From VRUE01 sp963729995 (GTDB taxonomy: Bacteria; Actinomycetota; Thermoleophilia; Solirubrobacterales; 70-9): a stretch of 64,000 nt of DNA. Numbering within the stretch: position 1 is the first letter of the stretch; each line of letters starts with the position of its first letter. This document shows, piece after piece, positions 17,984-27,294 of the stretch. Position numbers and translations under genes: made by a program. Below the pieces are notes generated by a model. The model saw only the letters and a program-made list of their open reading frames with translations. It made no database searches and was not told where the DNA came from. The stretch covers positions 1,116,001 through 1,180,000 of the forward strand of contig CAVSPF010000003.1 of NCBI GenBank assembly GCA_963729995.1, given 5' to 3'.

Positions 17984-19053
17984 TCCGGCGCGGGCGGCAT
18001 CGCCGGCGAGCTGCCGTCGCCCTTCTTGTGGTGACGCTCGCCTGCGCGGCGCTGTTCGCGGCTGCCGCTTCGTCCAAGGGTCGGCCGGCGAGGCCGCTCT
18101 ACTGGGGTGCGGTCATCGGCAGTCAGCTCACCGGGGAAGCGGCACCCTGGGACATGCGCGCTGTCTTCAAATTCGAGCGTCTGGCCCGCAAGAGGCTCTC
18201 GCTCCTCGCGTTCTCCTCTCCGTTCGCCGACTGCAGCGTCCCGGGTTGCGCTTTCTTCCCGTTCCCAACCGCCGTGATGGAGGGCATACGCAAGCACGGC
18301 ACGATCCCGCTCCTCACCTGGGCTTCGCAGTCGGTTCCCTCGAGTCTCAACGAGCCCGATTTCCGTCTTTCCAGGATCGCCCACGGCGCCTTCGACTCCT
18401 ACATCCGCGAATTCGCCGAAGCGGCGCGGGAATGGGGCCACCCGTTCTTTCTCCGCCTCAACCCGGAGATGAACGGTTTCTGGTTCCCGTGGTCGGAGGG
18501 TGTCAACGGCAACAGGCCGGGCCAGTTCGTCGCCGCCTGGCGCCACATCCATGACATCTTCACCTCGGTTGGGGCGACCAAAGTCACCTGGGTCTGGTGC
18601 CCGAACATCGACTTCAACCGGGATCTCACGCCACTGCGCCGCCTCTATCCCGGCAACGCCTACGTCGACTGGACCTGCCTCGACGGGTTCAACTGGGGCC
18701 GGACGCCCAGCTCGGCCGGATGGATGACCTTCAAGCAGATCTTCGACTCGACCTACCGGCGAATCGTGCGGATCGCGCCGCACAAGCCGATGGTGATCGG
18801 CGAGGTGGCCTCTGACAACAGGGGTGGTTCCAAGGCCGCCTGGATCCACAACATGCTCCACATCGTCCCCTCCCGCTACCGCGGGGTCCGCGGCCTGATC
18901 TGGTACGACCAGAACGACCAGGGCATGCACTGGCCGATCGAGAGCTCCCGCGCCGCCACCCAGGCCTTCGCCCAGGGCATCAGCCGCAAGGTCTACCGGC
19001 CGAACCTCTATGCCAACCTACCCGACGGTCCGATCCAGCCACCCTCCTGGTAG
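17980..19053 (+). CDS. Secreted GH26-like glycosidase, paralogue 4
   Basis: A 357-residue secreted enzyme. ATG 17980 overlaps the previous stop and starts a signal peptide (RRRAAVALLVVTLACAALFA). The catalytic domain starts at LYWGAVIGSQLTG. The acid/base is E163, but its neighbour is changed: RLNPEMNG in place of R-F-N/D-W-E-M-N-G, so the tryptophan before the glutamate is proline. The nucleophile E275 in VIGEVAS is kept. The Trp-to-Pro change should alter the active-site wall and perhaps the substrate. It is the last member of the array; the convergent PEP carboxykinase gene ends 29 bp away. Confidence 0.82.
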   Translation: MIRRGRHRRRAAVALLVVTLACAALFAAAASSKGRPARPLYWGAVIGSQLTGEAAPWDMRAVFKFERLARKRLSLLAFSSPFADCSVPGCAFFPFPTAVMEGIRKHGTIPLLTWASQSVPSSLNEPDFRLSRIAHGAFDSYIREFAEAAREWGHPFFLRLNPEMNGFWFPWSEGVNGNRPGQFVAAWRHIHDIFTSVGATKVTWVWCPNIDFNRDLTPLRRLYPGNAYVDWTCLDGFNWGRTPSSAGWMTFKQIFDSTYRRIVRIAPHKPMVIGEVASDNRGGSKAAWIHNMLHIVPSRYRGVRGLIWYDQNDQGMHWPIESSRAATQAFAQGISRKVYRPNLYANLPDGPIQPPSW

Positions 19054-19082
19054 CCGGATCGGGCGTCGGTCGCCCAGCCCCT

Positions 19083-20891
<1,809 letters not shown>

Positions 20892-20999
20892 CATTCGAGG
20901 CACTCTATTCCTTGAGGCCCGAGCGCCGCACTCCACTCCCCCGCCCTGCAGCCGCGCTTTATCTCCCCGCGCTGCTCCCGCCGCGGCCGTTGCCGCGCG

Positions 21000-21320
21000 C
21001 TACTTCTTGGGGCTGAGACCGGTCACTTCGACGTCGGCTTCCTTGTCGCGGATCTTCAACACCGCCGTTTCTTCCTTGCCTCCGGCCAGCTTCACGGTGC
21101 AGTCGAAGGTGGCGCCCGGGTCGACCTTCACTTCGGACGGGCATTCGACCGCGGAGATCTGCCTGTGCGCGGATTTCTGCAGGTTTTCTTTGAGCGCCGC
21201 CTCGGTCTTGGCGTTGTCGATCACCGTTTCCCCGCAGCCGGCGGCAACCAGCGCCGCTATCGCGACCAGCGCCACTGCCACCAGGGCGAGGACTGCACGG
21301 GAACGGCTTGGAAAGCTCAT
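21000..21320 (-). CDS. DUF4333 lipoprotein
   Basis: A 106-residue exported protein. ATG 21320 gives an N-terminus with a hydrophobic core and a lipobox (VAAGC), after which the chain would be lipid-anchored. The C-terminal half ISAVECPSEVKVDPGATFDC has the paired cysteines and pattern of the actinobacterial DUF4333 family. The role is unknown. The gene diverges from the DUF192 gene, with 128 bp between the two starts. Confidence 0.75.
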   Translation of the reverse strand: MSFPSRSRAVLALVAVALVAIAALVAAGCGETVIDNAKTEAALKENLQKSAHRQISAVECPSEVKVDPGATFDCTVKLAGGKEETAVLKIRDKEADVEVTGLSPKK

Positions 21321-21448
21321 CTGCTGCCTTTCGGACGGTTCCAGCGGCAAAGTATCCCAAGCGCCCCCGGCGCAAGCGACGCCGCAGGGGGAGAGTTGAG
21401 CGCGTTTGGCGACTTGACCGGTCGGTGGGGGAGATCCTCTTCGAGAAC

Positions 21449-21838
21449 ATGCCGCGCACGCTCGCGGTCGTCAGCGCCGACCGGGGCGCCGTGATCTGCG
21501 AGCGCTGCGAGGTCGCCGACCGGCCGCTGGGCAGGCTGCGCGGGCTGCTCGGGCACCGCGAGCTGCCGCCGGGCGACGGCATGCTGCTGCGGCCAAGCAA
21601 CTCCGTCCACACGTTCTTCATGCGCTTCCCGATCGACGCCGTGTTCCTCGACGCCGAGCTGCGAGTGCTGCAGGTGCGAGGTTCCCTACAGCCGTGGCGG
21701 GCGGCAGGCGCGCGCGCGGCGCGCGCCGTGCTGGAGCTCGCCGCCGGAGAGGCCGAGCGGCGGGCCCTCACGCCCGGCGAGCGCCTGCGCCTCACGACGG
21801 CGCCCGCCGCCGTAATGGCTGACGTGCCAGTGATTTGA
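21449..21838 (+). CDS. DUF192 family protein
   Basis: A 129-residue small protein. The DUF192 core is visible: RLRGLLGHRELPPGDGMLL, HTFFMRFPIDAVFLDAELRV and VLELAAGEAERRALTPGERL. ATG 21449 is preferred because the residues upstream are a low-complexity Arg/Lys run; a GTG at 21425 is possible. The function of DUF192 proteins is not established. The stop codon lies inside a short imperfect palindrome (21832-21859). Confidence 0.78.
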   Translation: MPRTLAVVSADRGAVICERCEVADRPLGRLRGLLGHRELPPGDGMLLRPSNSVHTFFMRFPIDAVFLDAELRVLQVRGSLQPWRAAGARAARAVLELAAGEAERRALTPGERLRLTTAPAAVMADVPVI

Positions 21839-21859
21839 CCACCCATATGGTGGCCAATC
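21832..21859. repeat. Short palindrome F, GATTTG-A-CCACC / loop CATAT
   Basis: Arms GATT(T)G-A-CCACC and GGTGG-C-CAATC pair around the loop CATAT, with one bulge and one mismatch. It overlaps the DUF192 stop. Its TTTGACC segment resembles the arm of palindrome A at 23144-23189. It is the weakest member of the proposed palindrome family. Confidence 0.4.
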
Positions 21860-21909
21860 GCCGGCACGTCCGTGGATCGCGCCCGGTCGGATAGGGTTCG
21901 CCGCCGCCA

Positions 21910-23127
21910 ATGCGCTTCTACGAGTACGAGGCACGCAAGATCGTCGAGCTGGCGGGTATCCCCGTCACCAAGTACGGCTTCTGCCAGACCCACGAGGAGG
22001 CTCGCAAGGCGGCTGAGGAGATCGGCGGCCCGGTGGTGATCAAGTCGCAGGTGCTGACCGGCGGGCGGATGAAGGCGGGCGGCGTCAAGTTCGCCGACAC
22101 GCCGGAGGAGGCCGCCGCCCACGCCGCCGACATCCTCGAGCTGGAGATCAACGGCCACATGCCGCGTGGCGTCCTCGTCGACCCCAAGGCCGAGGTCAAG
22201 CAGGAGTACTACGCGGGGGTCGTCTGGGACGGAACCGCGAAGCGCCCGCTGATGCTCTTCAGCGACATGGGCGGCATCGACATCGAGGAGGTCGCCGAGA
22301 AGCACCCCGACCACGTCGGGCGCGGCCACCTCTCCAACCTGCTGCCGGTCTTCGACTTCGAAGCGAAGCAGGCGATCGCCGCGACCGGGGTCACCGGGCG
22401 CCAGCTGACCCGCGCCACGCCGATCCTCGCCCGCCTCGCCCGCCTCTTCCGCGACCGCGACATGACGCTGGCCGAGATCAACCCGCTGGCCGAGCTTGCC
22501 GACGGCAGCTTCGTCGCGCTCGACGCCCACATGGAGATGGAGAACGAGGCAGTCGGCCGCCAGAAGGGGCTGCTCCGCAGGCAGCTGGAGATCGCCGAGG
22601 ACGACACCCGCCAGCCCTACGAGCCCTCCGACTTCGAGCGCAACGTGGCGGCAATCGACGCCGCCGACCACCGCGGCGTGATCCAGGGCAAGGACCACGG
22701 CTTCGAGGGCAACCTGGGGCTGGTGATCGGCGCCGGCGGCGGTTCGCTGACGCTGACCGACGCGGTCCGCAGCCAGGGCGGCAAGCCCGCCAACTACTCG
22801 GAGATCGGTGGCAACCCCTCAGTCGCCAAGGCCTGTGGACTCGCCAAGCAGGTGCTCGAAAAGGACGGCGTCGAGAAGATCGCGGTGATGATGTCGATCG
22901 TCTCCAACACGCGAGTCGACATCGTCGCCCGCGGCGTGATCAAGGCCTGCCTGGAGCTGGGCAAGGACCCCGGCGAGACGATCGCGATCTTCCGCATCCC
23001 CGGCGCCTGGGAGGAGGAGGGCTTCAAGATCCTCGACCGCTACGGGGTCGAGTACTGCGACCGCTCGGTTTCGATGTGGGAGGCGGCGGGCCGCGCCGTA
23101 GCCAAGATCCAGGGGGCCCCCGCATGA
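21910..23127 (+). CDS. Succinyl-CoA-synthetase-like (ADP/NDP-forming) beta subunit
   Basis: A 405-residue ATP-grasp subunit: YEYEARKIVELAGIPV, then VVIKSQVLTGGRMKAGGVK (nucleotide-binding strand), LAEINPLAEL (metal-binding Glu/Asn) and a C-terminal CoA-ligase fold with GNPSVAKACGLAKQVL. It should work with the alpha subunit encoded next. Succinate is the usual substrate, but the pair sits at the head of an acyl-CoA degradation set and differs from housekeeping SucC in several motifs, so another carboxylate is possible. The start is ATG 21910; a -10-like TAGGGT lies 12 nt upstream. Palindrome A separates it from its partner. Confidence 0.85.
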   Translation: MRFYEYEARKIVELAGIPVTKYGFCQTHEEARKAAEEIGGPVVIKSQVLTGGRMKAGGVKFADTPEEAAAHAADILELEINGHMPRGVLVDPKAEVKQEYYAGVVWDGTAKRPLMLFSDMGGIDIEEVAEKHPDHVGRGHLSNLLPVFDFEAKQAIAATGVTGRQLTRATPILARLARLFRDRDMTLAEINPLAELADGSFVALDAHMEMENEAVGRQKGLLRRQLEIAEDDTRQPYEPSDFERNVAAIDAADHRGVIQGKDHGFEGNLGLVIGAGGGSLTLTDAVRSQGGKPANYSEIGGNPSVAKACGLAKQVLEKDGVEKIAVMMSIVSNTRVDIVARGVIKACLELGKDPGETIAIFRIPGAWEEEGFKILDRYGVEYCDRSVSMWEAAGRAVAKIQGAPA

Positions 23128-23143
23128 GGTCCTTGCACGTAAC

Positions 23144-23189
23144 CGTTTCGCACTTTGACCTCGCTATAGCAGGGTCAAAGTGCAAAGCG
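23144..23189. repeat. Short palindrome A, 17-position stem
   Basis: The core arms GCACTTTGACC (23150-23160) and GGTCAAAGTGC (23173-23183) are perfectly complementary. Pairing extends outward through CGTTT/AAGCG with one mismatch. The loop region TCGCTATAGCAG itself contains the palindrome GCTATAGC. It lies between the beta and alpha CoA-ligase genes, so it would form in their joint mRNA. There is no T-run, so simple termination is unlikely. It is a member of the proposed palindrome family. Confidence 0.75.
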
Positions 23190-23260
23190 AGGAGCTGCGC
23201 CGGTCAATGGGGCGCGTTTGCCGGGGATATCCCGACTATGGCGCCCCGCGGAGGCACAAG

Positions 23261-24178
23261 GTGAGCATCCTGCTCTCCAAGGACACGACCTTCATCGTCC
23301 AGGGGATCACCGGGCGCGAGGCGGTCAACCTGACTCGCGAGTGCCTCGACTATGGCTCGAAGGTGGTCGGCGGCGTCACCCCCGGCCGCAAGGGGCGCGA
23401 GGTGCACGGCGTGCCGGTCTTCGACACGGTCGCCCAGGCGGTCGAGAATCACGGCGCCCCGGTTGATGGCTCGGTCGTCACCGTCCCCCCCGCCTTCACC
23501 AAGGACGCCGTCCTCGAGGCAATCGAGAACGGGATCAAGCTGATCGTCGTCGTCACCGAGCGGGTGCCGCGCGGCGACGTCGCCCAGATGGTCGAGCTGG
23601 CGGAGATGCGCGGGGCGCGGATCATCGGCCCCAACTGCCTCGGCCTGATCGTCCCCGAGGTCTGCAAGATGGGCGGCATCGGCGGCCCCGCCAAAGACGC
23701 GGCCAAGGCCTACGCGCCCGGCCCGGTCGGGGTGATGAGCCGCTCGGGCGGGATGACCACCGAGATCTCCTCCTCGCTGACCCAGGCCGGCCTCGGCGTC
23801 TCCACCGCGATCTCGATCGGCGGCGACACGATCATCGGCTCCGCCTATGCCGAGCTGATGCCCTACTTCGAGGCCGACGAGGAGACACAGGCGATCGTCA
23901 TCTACACCGAGCCGGGCGGCCGCATGGAGGCGCAGCTCTCCGCCTGGGTGAAGGAGAACGACTCGCGACTGCCGATCGTCGCCTTCATGGCCGGCAAGTT
24001 CATGGACGACGAGGAGATGAAGGGGATGAGCTTCGGCCACGCCGGCACGATCGTGGAGGGCGTGGAGGACACGGCCACCGAGAAGATCGCACGCCTGGAA
24101 GCGGCCGGGATCCACGTCGTCGAGCGGATCGACGAGATCCCCGACGCGGTCAAGGAGAAGCTGGGGGCTGCCGTCTGA
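23261..24178 (+). CDS. Succinyl-CoA-synthetase-like alpha subunit
   Basis: A 305-residue subunit with a CoA-binding Rossmann domain (TTFIVQGITGREAVNLT, GGVTPGRKGREVHGVPVFDTV) and a ligase domain. The phosphorylated histidine is in FGHAGTIVEG. The usual S-F-H-T after the first glycine motif is AVNLT here, a sign of a subfamily apart from the standard SucD. The start is GTG 23261, with GGAGG 7 nt upstream; an earlier in-frame ATG at 23180 lies in the palindrome. The stop overlaps the ferredoxin ATG by one base (TGATG), indicating coupling. Confidence 0.85.
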   Translation: MSILLSKDTTFIVQGITGREAVNLTRECLDYGSKVVGGVTPGRKGREVHGVPVFDTVAQAVENHGAPVDGSVVTVPPAFTKDAVLEAIENGIKLIVVVTERVPRGDVAQMVELAEMRGARIIGPNCLGLIVPEVCKMGGIGGPAKDAAKAYAPGPVGVMSRSGGMTTEISSSLTQAGLGVSTAISIGGDTIIGSAYAELMPYFEADEETQAIVIYTEPGGRMEAQLSAWVKENDSRLPIVAFMAGKFMDDEEMKGMSFGHAGTIVEGVEDTATEKIARLEAAGIHVVERIDEIPDAVKEKLGAAV

Positions 24179-24411
24179 TGGCCGAGACGCTGGACAGGGT
24201 CTTCATCGACGTCGAGGTCGACACCTCGATCGCCGGCGATGCAGAGCTCGCGGCCAAGCTGGAGGAAGTCTGCCCGGTCGACATCTTCAAGGCGACCGAG
24301 GGCGGCGTCGAGATCGTCGCCGGCAACCTCGACGAGTGCGTCCTCTGCTACCTCTGCGTCGACGCCTCCCCCGCGGGCACGGTCCGCGTCATCAAGCTCT
24401 ACGAGCAGTAG
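24178..24411 (+). CDS. FixX-like ferredoxin
   Basis: A 77-residue small iron-sulfur protein. The cysteines are C32 in EVCPVDIF and C54, C57 and C60 in ECVLCYLC, the single-[4Fe-4S] arrangement of FixX-like ferredoxins. The C-terminal cysteine-proline of a second cluster is absent (ASPAG). Such proteins pass electrons between acyl-CoA dehydrogenases/electron transfer flavoprotein and quinone. It is translationally coupled to the CoA-ligase alpha subunit and followed by beta-oxidation genes, which supports an electron-transfer role in that pathway (inference). Confidence 0.8.
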   Translation: MAETLDRVFIDVEVDTSIAGDAELAAKLEEVCPVDIFKATEGGVEIVAGNLDECVLCYLCVDASPAGTVRVIKLYEQ

Positions 24412-24431
24412 CCGGCCTCCGCCTACCCTTC

Positions 24432-24472
24432 CGCATCACGTTTAGGTGGCATTTCCCCCCAAATGTGATGCG
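24432..24472. repeat. 41-nt palindrome D
   Basis: Arms CGCATCACGTTTAGGTGG and CCCCCCAAATGTGATGCG around the loop CATTT pair at 15 of 18 positions, plus one G-T pair. It is the same length as palindrome E (27836-27876), and 32 of 41 positions are identical. It lies after the ferredoxin stop and before the thiolase promoter region. There is no T-run. Confidence 0.75.
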
Positions 24473-24543
24473 CTCTGGCCGTTGCCGCGTGTTCGCCCCC
24501 AGAGCGGTTGCGTGCGGGATGTCACAGCACATCGACCTGGACA

Positions 24544-24570
24544 TTGATTCGTGTATCGGTTAACGTTACA
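24544..24570 (+). promoter_or_regulatory. Candidate promoter with TetR-like operator before the thiolase
   Basis: TGTATCGGTTAACGTTACA (24552-24570) is an imperfect 19-bp palindrome (14 of 19 positions symmetric; TGTA and TACA ends). It overlaps the region between a -35-like TTGATT (24544-24549) and a -10-like TTACAT. A repressor bound here would block transcription of the thiolase-FabG-MaoC-dehydrogenase run starting at 24678. No TetR gene lies nearby, so the regulator is unknown. Confidence 0.4.
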
Positions 24571-24677
24571 TCGTTTCCTGCAGCGGCGGGAGGCGCCAGT
24601 TGTGCCCCTGCACGCTCCATCTGCCCTTCCACGTCCGTCCACGTTGACGCATCACCGAACCCGAGAGGTGAGACCAG

Positions 24678-25973
24678 TTGATCGATAGTCCCCGCCGTGT
24701 CGCCGTCGTCGGCGGCAACCGGCTCCCCTTCGCGCGCTCGAACTCGGCCTACTCGCGCGCTTCCAACCAGGACATGCTGACGGCCGCCCTCGACGGACTG
24801 ATCGAGCGCTTCTCGCTCGAGGGCGAGTGTCTCGGCGAGGTCGCCGGCGGTGCGGTGCTGAAGCACTCGCGCGACCGCGACCTGACCCGCGAAAGCGTGC
24901 TGGGCACGCGGCTGGCGCCCGAGACCCCCGCCTACGACGTCCAGCAGGCCTGCGGCACCGGCCTGGAGGCAACGATCCTCGTCGCCAACAAGATCGCGCT
25001 CGGCCAGATCGACGCCGGCATCGCCTGCGGCGCCGACACCACCTCCGACGCGCCGATCGCGCTCAACGAGGGACTGCGCGAGGTGCTGCTCGACGCCAAC
25101 CGAGAGAAGTCGACGGTCGGCCGGCTGAAGCAGCTGGCCAGGGTCCGCCCCGGCCATATCGTCCCGGCGATTCCCCGCAACGAGGAGCCCCGCACCGGCC
25201 TCTCGATGGGCGAGCACTGCGCGATCATGGCCGCGGAGTGGGACATCGGTCGCGCCGAGCAGGACGAGTTGGCGCTCCGCAGTCACCACAACCTGGCGGC
25301 GGCCTACGAGCGCGGCTTCCAGGACGACCTGGTCACGCCGTACCTCGGCCTCGAGCGCGACCAGAACCTGCGCCCCGATTCCTCGCCCGAGAAGCTCGCG
25401 AAGCTGGGGCCCGTCTTCGGCGGGTCCGAGGGGACGATGACCGCGGGCAACTCGACGCCGCTCAGCGACGGTGCCTCGGCGGTGCTGCTGGCCAGCGAGG
25501 ACTGGGCCAGGGAGCGCGGCCTGCCGATCCTCGCCTACTTCGTGGACGGGCAGACCGCGGCGATCGACCATGTCCACAAGCGCGAAGGGCTGCTGATGGC
25601 GCCCGCCTACGCGATGCCGAGGATGCTCGACCGCCTGGGCCTGAAGCTTCAGGACTTCGACCTCTACGAGATCCACGAGGCCTTCGCGGCGCAGGTGCTC
25701 TGCACGCTGCGCGCCTGGGAAGACGAGACGTTCTGCCGCGAGCGCCTCGGCCGCGACGAGCCGCTTGGCCCGATCGACAGCGAGCGCCTCAACGGCAACG
25801 GCGGCTCGCTCGCCGCGGGGCACCCCTTCGCGGCGACCGGTGGCCGCATCGTCGCGGGACTGGCCAAGGCCCTGCACGAACGGGGCTCGGGCCGCGGCGT
25901 GATCAGCATCTGCGCGGCGGCCGGCCAGGGCGTCGTCGCCGCGCTCGAGAGCGCCGGAGGTGAGACAAAATGA
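24678..25973 (+). CDS. Acetyl-CoA acyltransferase (thiolase), FadA2-like
   Basis: A 431-residue thiolase that should cleave 3-oxoacyl-CoA with CoA, the last step of beta-oxidation. The nucleophile is C92 in QQACGTGLEA. HEAFAAQ, GGSLAAGHPFAATGGR and the second cysteine in ISICAAAGQG complete the active site. The TTG start at 24678 is supported by GAGAGGTGA a few bases upstream. Its stop overlaps the next ATG (ATGA). The order thiolase-long FabG-MaoC recalls the mycobacterial fadA2/fabG4/htdX neighbourhood (known from that genus). The length is slightly above the usual 390-400. Confidence 0.9.
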   Translation: MIDSPRRVAVVGGNRLPFARSNSAYSRASNQDMLTAALDGLIERFSLEGECLGEVAGGAVLKHSRDRDLTRESVLGTRLAPETPAYDVQQACGTGLEATILVANKIALGQIDAGIACGADTTSDAPIALNEGLREVLLDANREKSTVGRLKQLARVRPGHIVPAIPRNEEPRTGLSMGEHCAIMAAEWDIGRAEQDELALRSHHNLAAAYERGFQDDLVTPYLGLERDQNLRPDSSPEKLAKLGPVFGGSEGTMTAGNSTPLSDGASAVLLASEDWARERGLPILAYFVDGQTAAIDHVHKREGLLMAPAYAMPRMLDRLGLKLQDFDLYEIHEAFAAQVLCTLRAWEDETFCRERLGRDEPLGPIDSERLNGNGGSLAAGHPFAATGGRIVAGLAKALHERGSGRGVISICAAAGQGVVAALESAGGETK

Positions 25974-27292
25974 GCGACCTTTACTCACAGGTAGTCAATT
26001 CGTTCCCGGTCAACCTCGTGGCCAGCCGGGTGGGACTGCCGCAGCCGACCAAGCTGGAGCGCTACGAGCTCGGGTCGCCGGTCATCTCGGGGGCGGTGCA
26101 CCTCGGAGGCGCGCCCGGCGGCCGGCTCGGCGAGCAGCTCGAGCGTGTTCTCGATGACGTCGGAGCGACCCGGGCAAGCGACTCCGAGCAGCCGCTCAAG
26201 GCGCTGGTCTTCGACGCCACCGGCATCTCGGACTCCACGGAGCTGGTCGAGCTGCAGCGCTTCTTCCACCCCAACGTGAGGCGGATCGAGCGCTCGGGGC
26301 GCGTCATCGTGCTCGGCACCCCCCCAGCCGGGCGCCCTGCCCGCGAGGCGACTGCGCAGCGCGCGCTGGAGGGCTTCACCCGCTCGCTGGGCAAGGAGCT
26401 CGGGCGTGGCGCGACGGTGCAGCTCGTCTACGTCGCGGAGGGCGCCGAGGTCGAGGTCGACTCCACGCTGCGCTTCCTGCTGTCGCCTCGCTCGGCCTAC
26501 GTTTCGGGGCAGGTGATCCGCATCGGCCCGGGTGTCGCAGAGACGCCGGAGCTCAGCTGGGAGCGACCGTTCGACGGCAAGGTGGCGCTGGTCACCGGTG
26601 CCTCGCGTGGGATCGGCGAGGCGATTGCGACCACCCTGCGCCGCGACGGGGCGAAGCTCGTGCTGCTCGACGTCCCCGCCCTCTCGGAGGACCTGAAGCG
26701 AGTCGCGGACCGGCTCGGCGCCGAGACGATCGAGCTCGACATCACCGACGCGGACGCGCCGGCGAAGATCGCCGCGCAGCTCGTCGACGGAGTCGACGTG
26801 GTTGTCCACAACGCCGGTGTCACCCGCGACCGCACGATGGCGAAGATGCCCGAGGATCGCTGGGCATCGCTGCTGGAGATCAACCTCTCCAGCCAGGAGC
26901 GCATCGACGAAGAGCTTCTCTCCCGCAACCTCCTGCACAAGAACGGCCGCATCGTCTGCGTGTCCTCGATGAGCGGGATCGCCGGCAACTCGGGCCAGAC
27001 CAACTACGCCACCTCGAAGGCCGGGGTGATCGGGATGGTCGAATCCCTGGCGCCGGAGCTGGCGGAGCGCGGGGCGACGATCAATGCCGTGGCGCCCGGC
27101 TTCATCGAGACGCAGATGACGGCCAAAATGCCGATCGCGATTCGCGAAGCGGGGCGGCGGATGAACAGCATGTCGCAGGGCGGCCTGCCGGTCGACGTCG
27201 CCGAGACGATCGCCTGGTTCGCGAGCCCGGCCTCAACCGGCGTCAACGGCAACGTCGTGCGGGTCTGCGGCCAGAGCCTGCTGGGGGCCTAG
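25970..27292 (+). CDS. Long 3-oxoacyl reductase, FabG4-type
   Basis: A 440-residue short-chain dehydrogenase of the high-molecular-weight class. Residues about 1-195 form a flavodoxin/Rossmann-like extra domain. The classical SDR domain follows with VALVTGASRGIGEAIA, VVHNAGVTRDRTM, and the catalytic Y346/K350 in TNYATSKAG preceded by the serine in CVSSMSG. It should interconvert 3-oxoacyl and 3-hydroxyacyl thioesters with NAD(P)H. The start overlaps the thiolase stop. It is inferred to act with the MaoC hydratase encoded 2 bp downstream. Confidence 0.9.
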   Translation: MSDLYSQVVNSFPVNLVASRVGLPQPTKLERYELGSPVISGAVHLGGAPGGRLGEQLERVLDDVGATRASDSEQPLKALVFDATGISDSTELVELQRFFHPNVRRIERSGRVIVLGTPPAGRPAREATAQRALEGFTRSLGKELGRGATVQLVYVAEGAEVEVDSTLRFLLSPRSAYVSGQVIRIGPGVAETPELSWERPFDGKVALVTGASRGIGEAIATTLRRDGAKLVLLDVPALSEDLKRVADRLGAETIELDITDADAPAKIAAQLVDGVDVVVHNAGVTRDRTMAKMPEDRWASLLEINLSSQERIDEELLSRNLLHKNGRIVCVSSMSGIAGNSGQTNYATSKAGVIGMVESLAPELAERGATINAVAPGFIETQMTAKMPIAIREAGRRMNSMSQGGLPVDVAETIAWFASPASTGVNGNVVRVCGQSLLGA

Positions 27293-27294
27293 CG

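Noticed and set aside
23144..24472. CRISPR array or attenuator formed by palindromes A and D
   Set aside because: The copies are over 1 kb apart, are not direct repeats with spacers and have no T-run.
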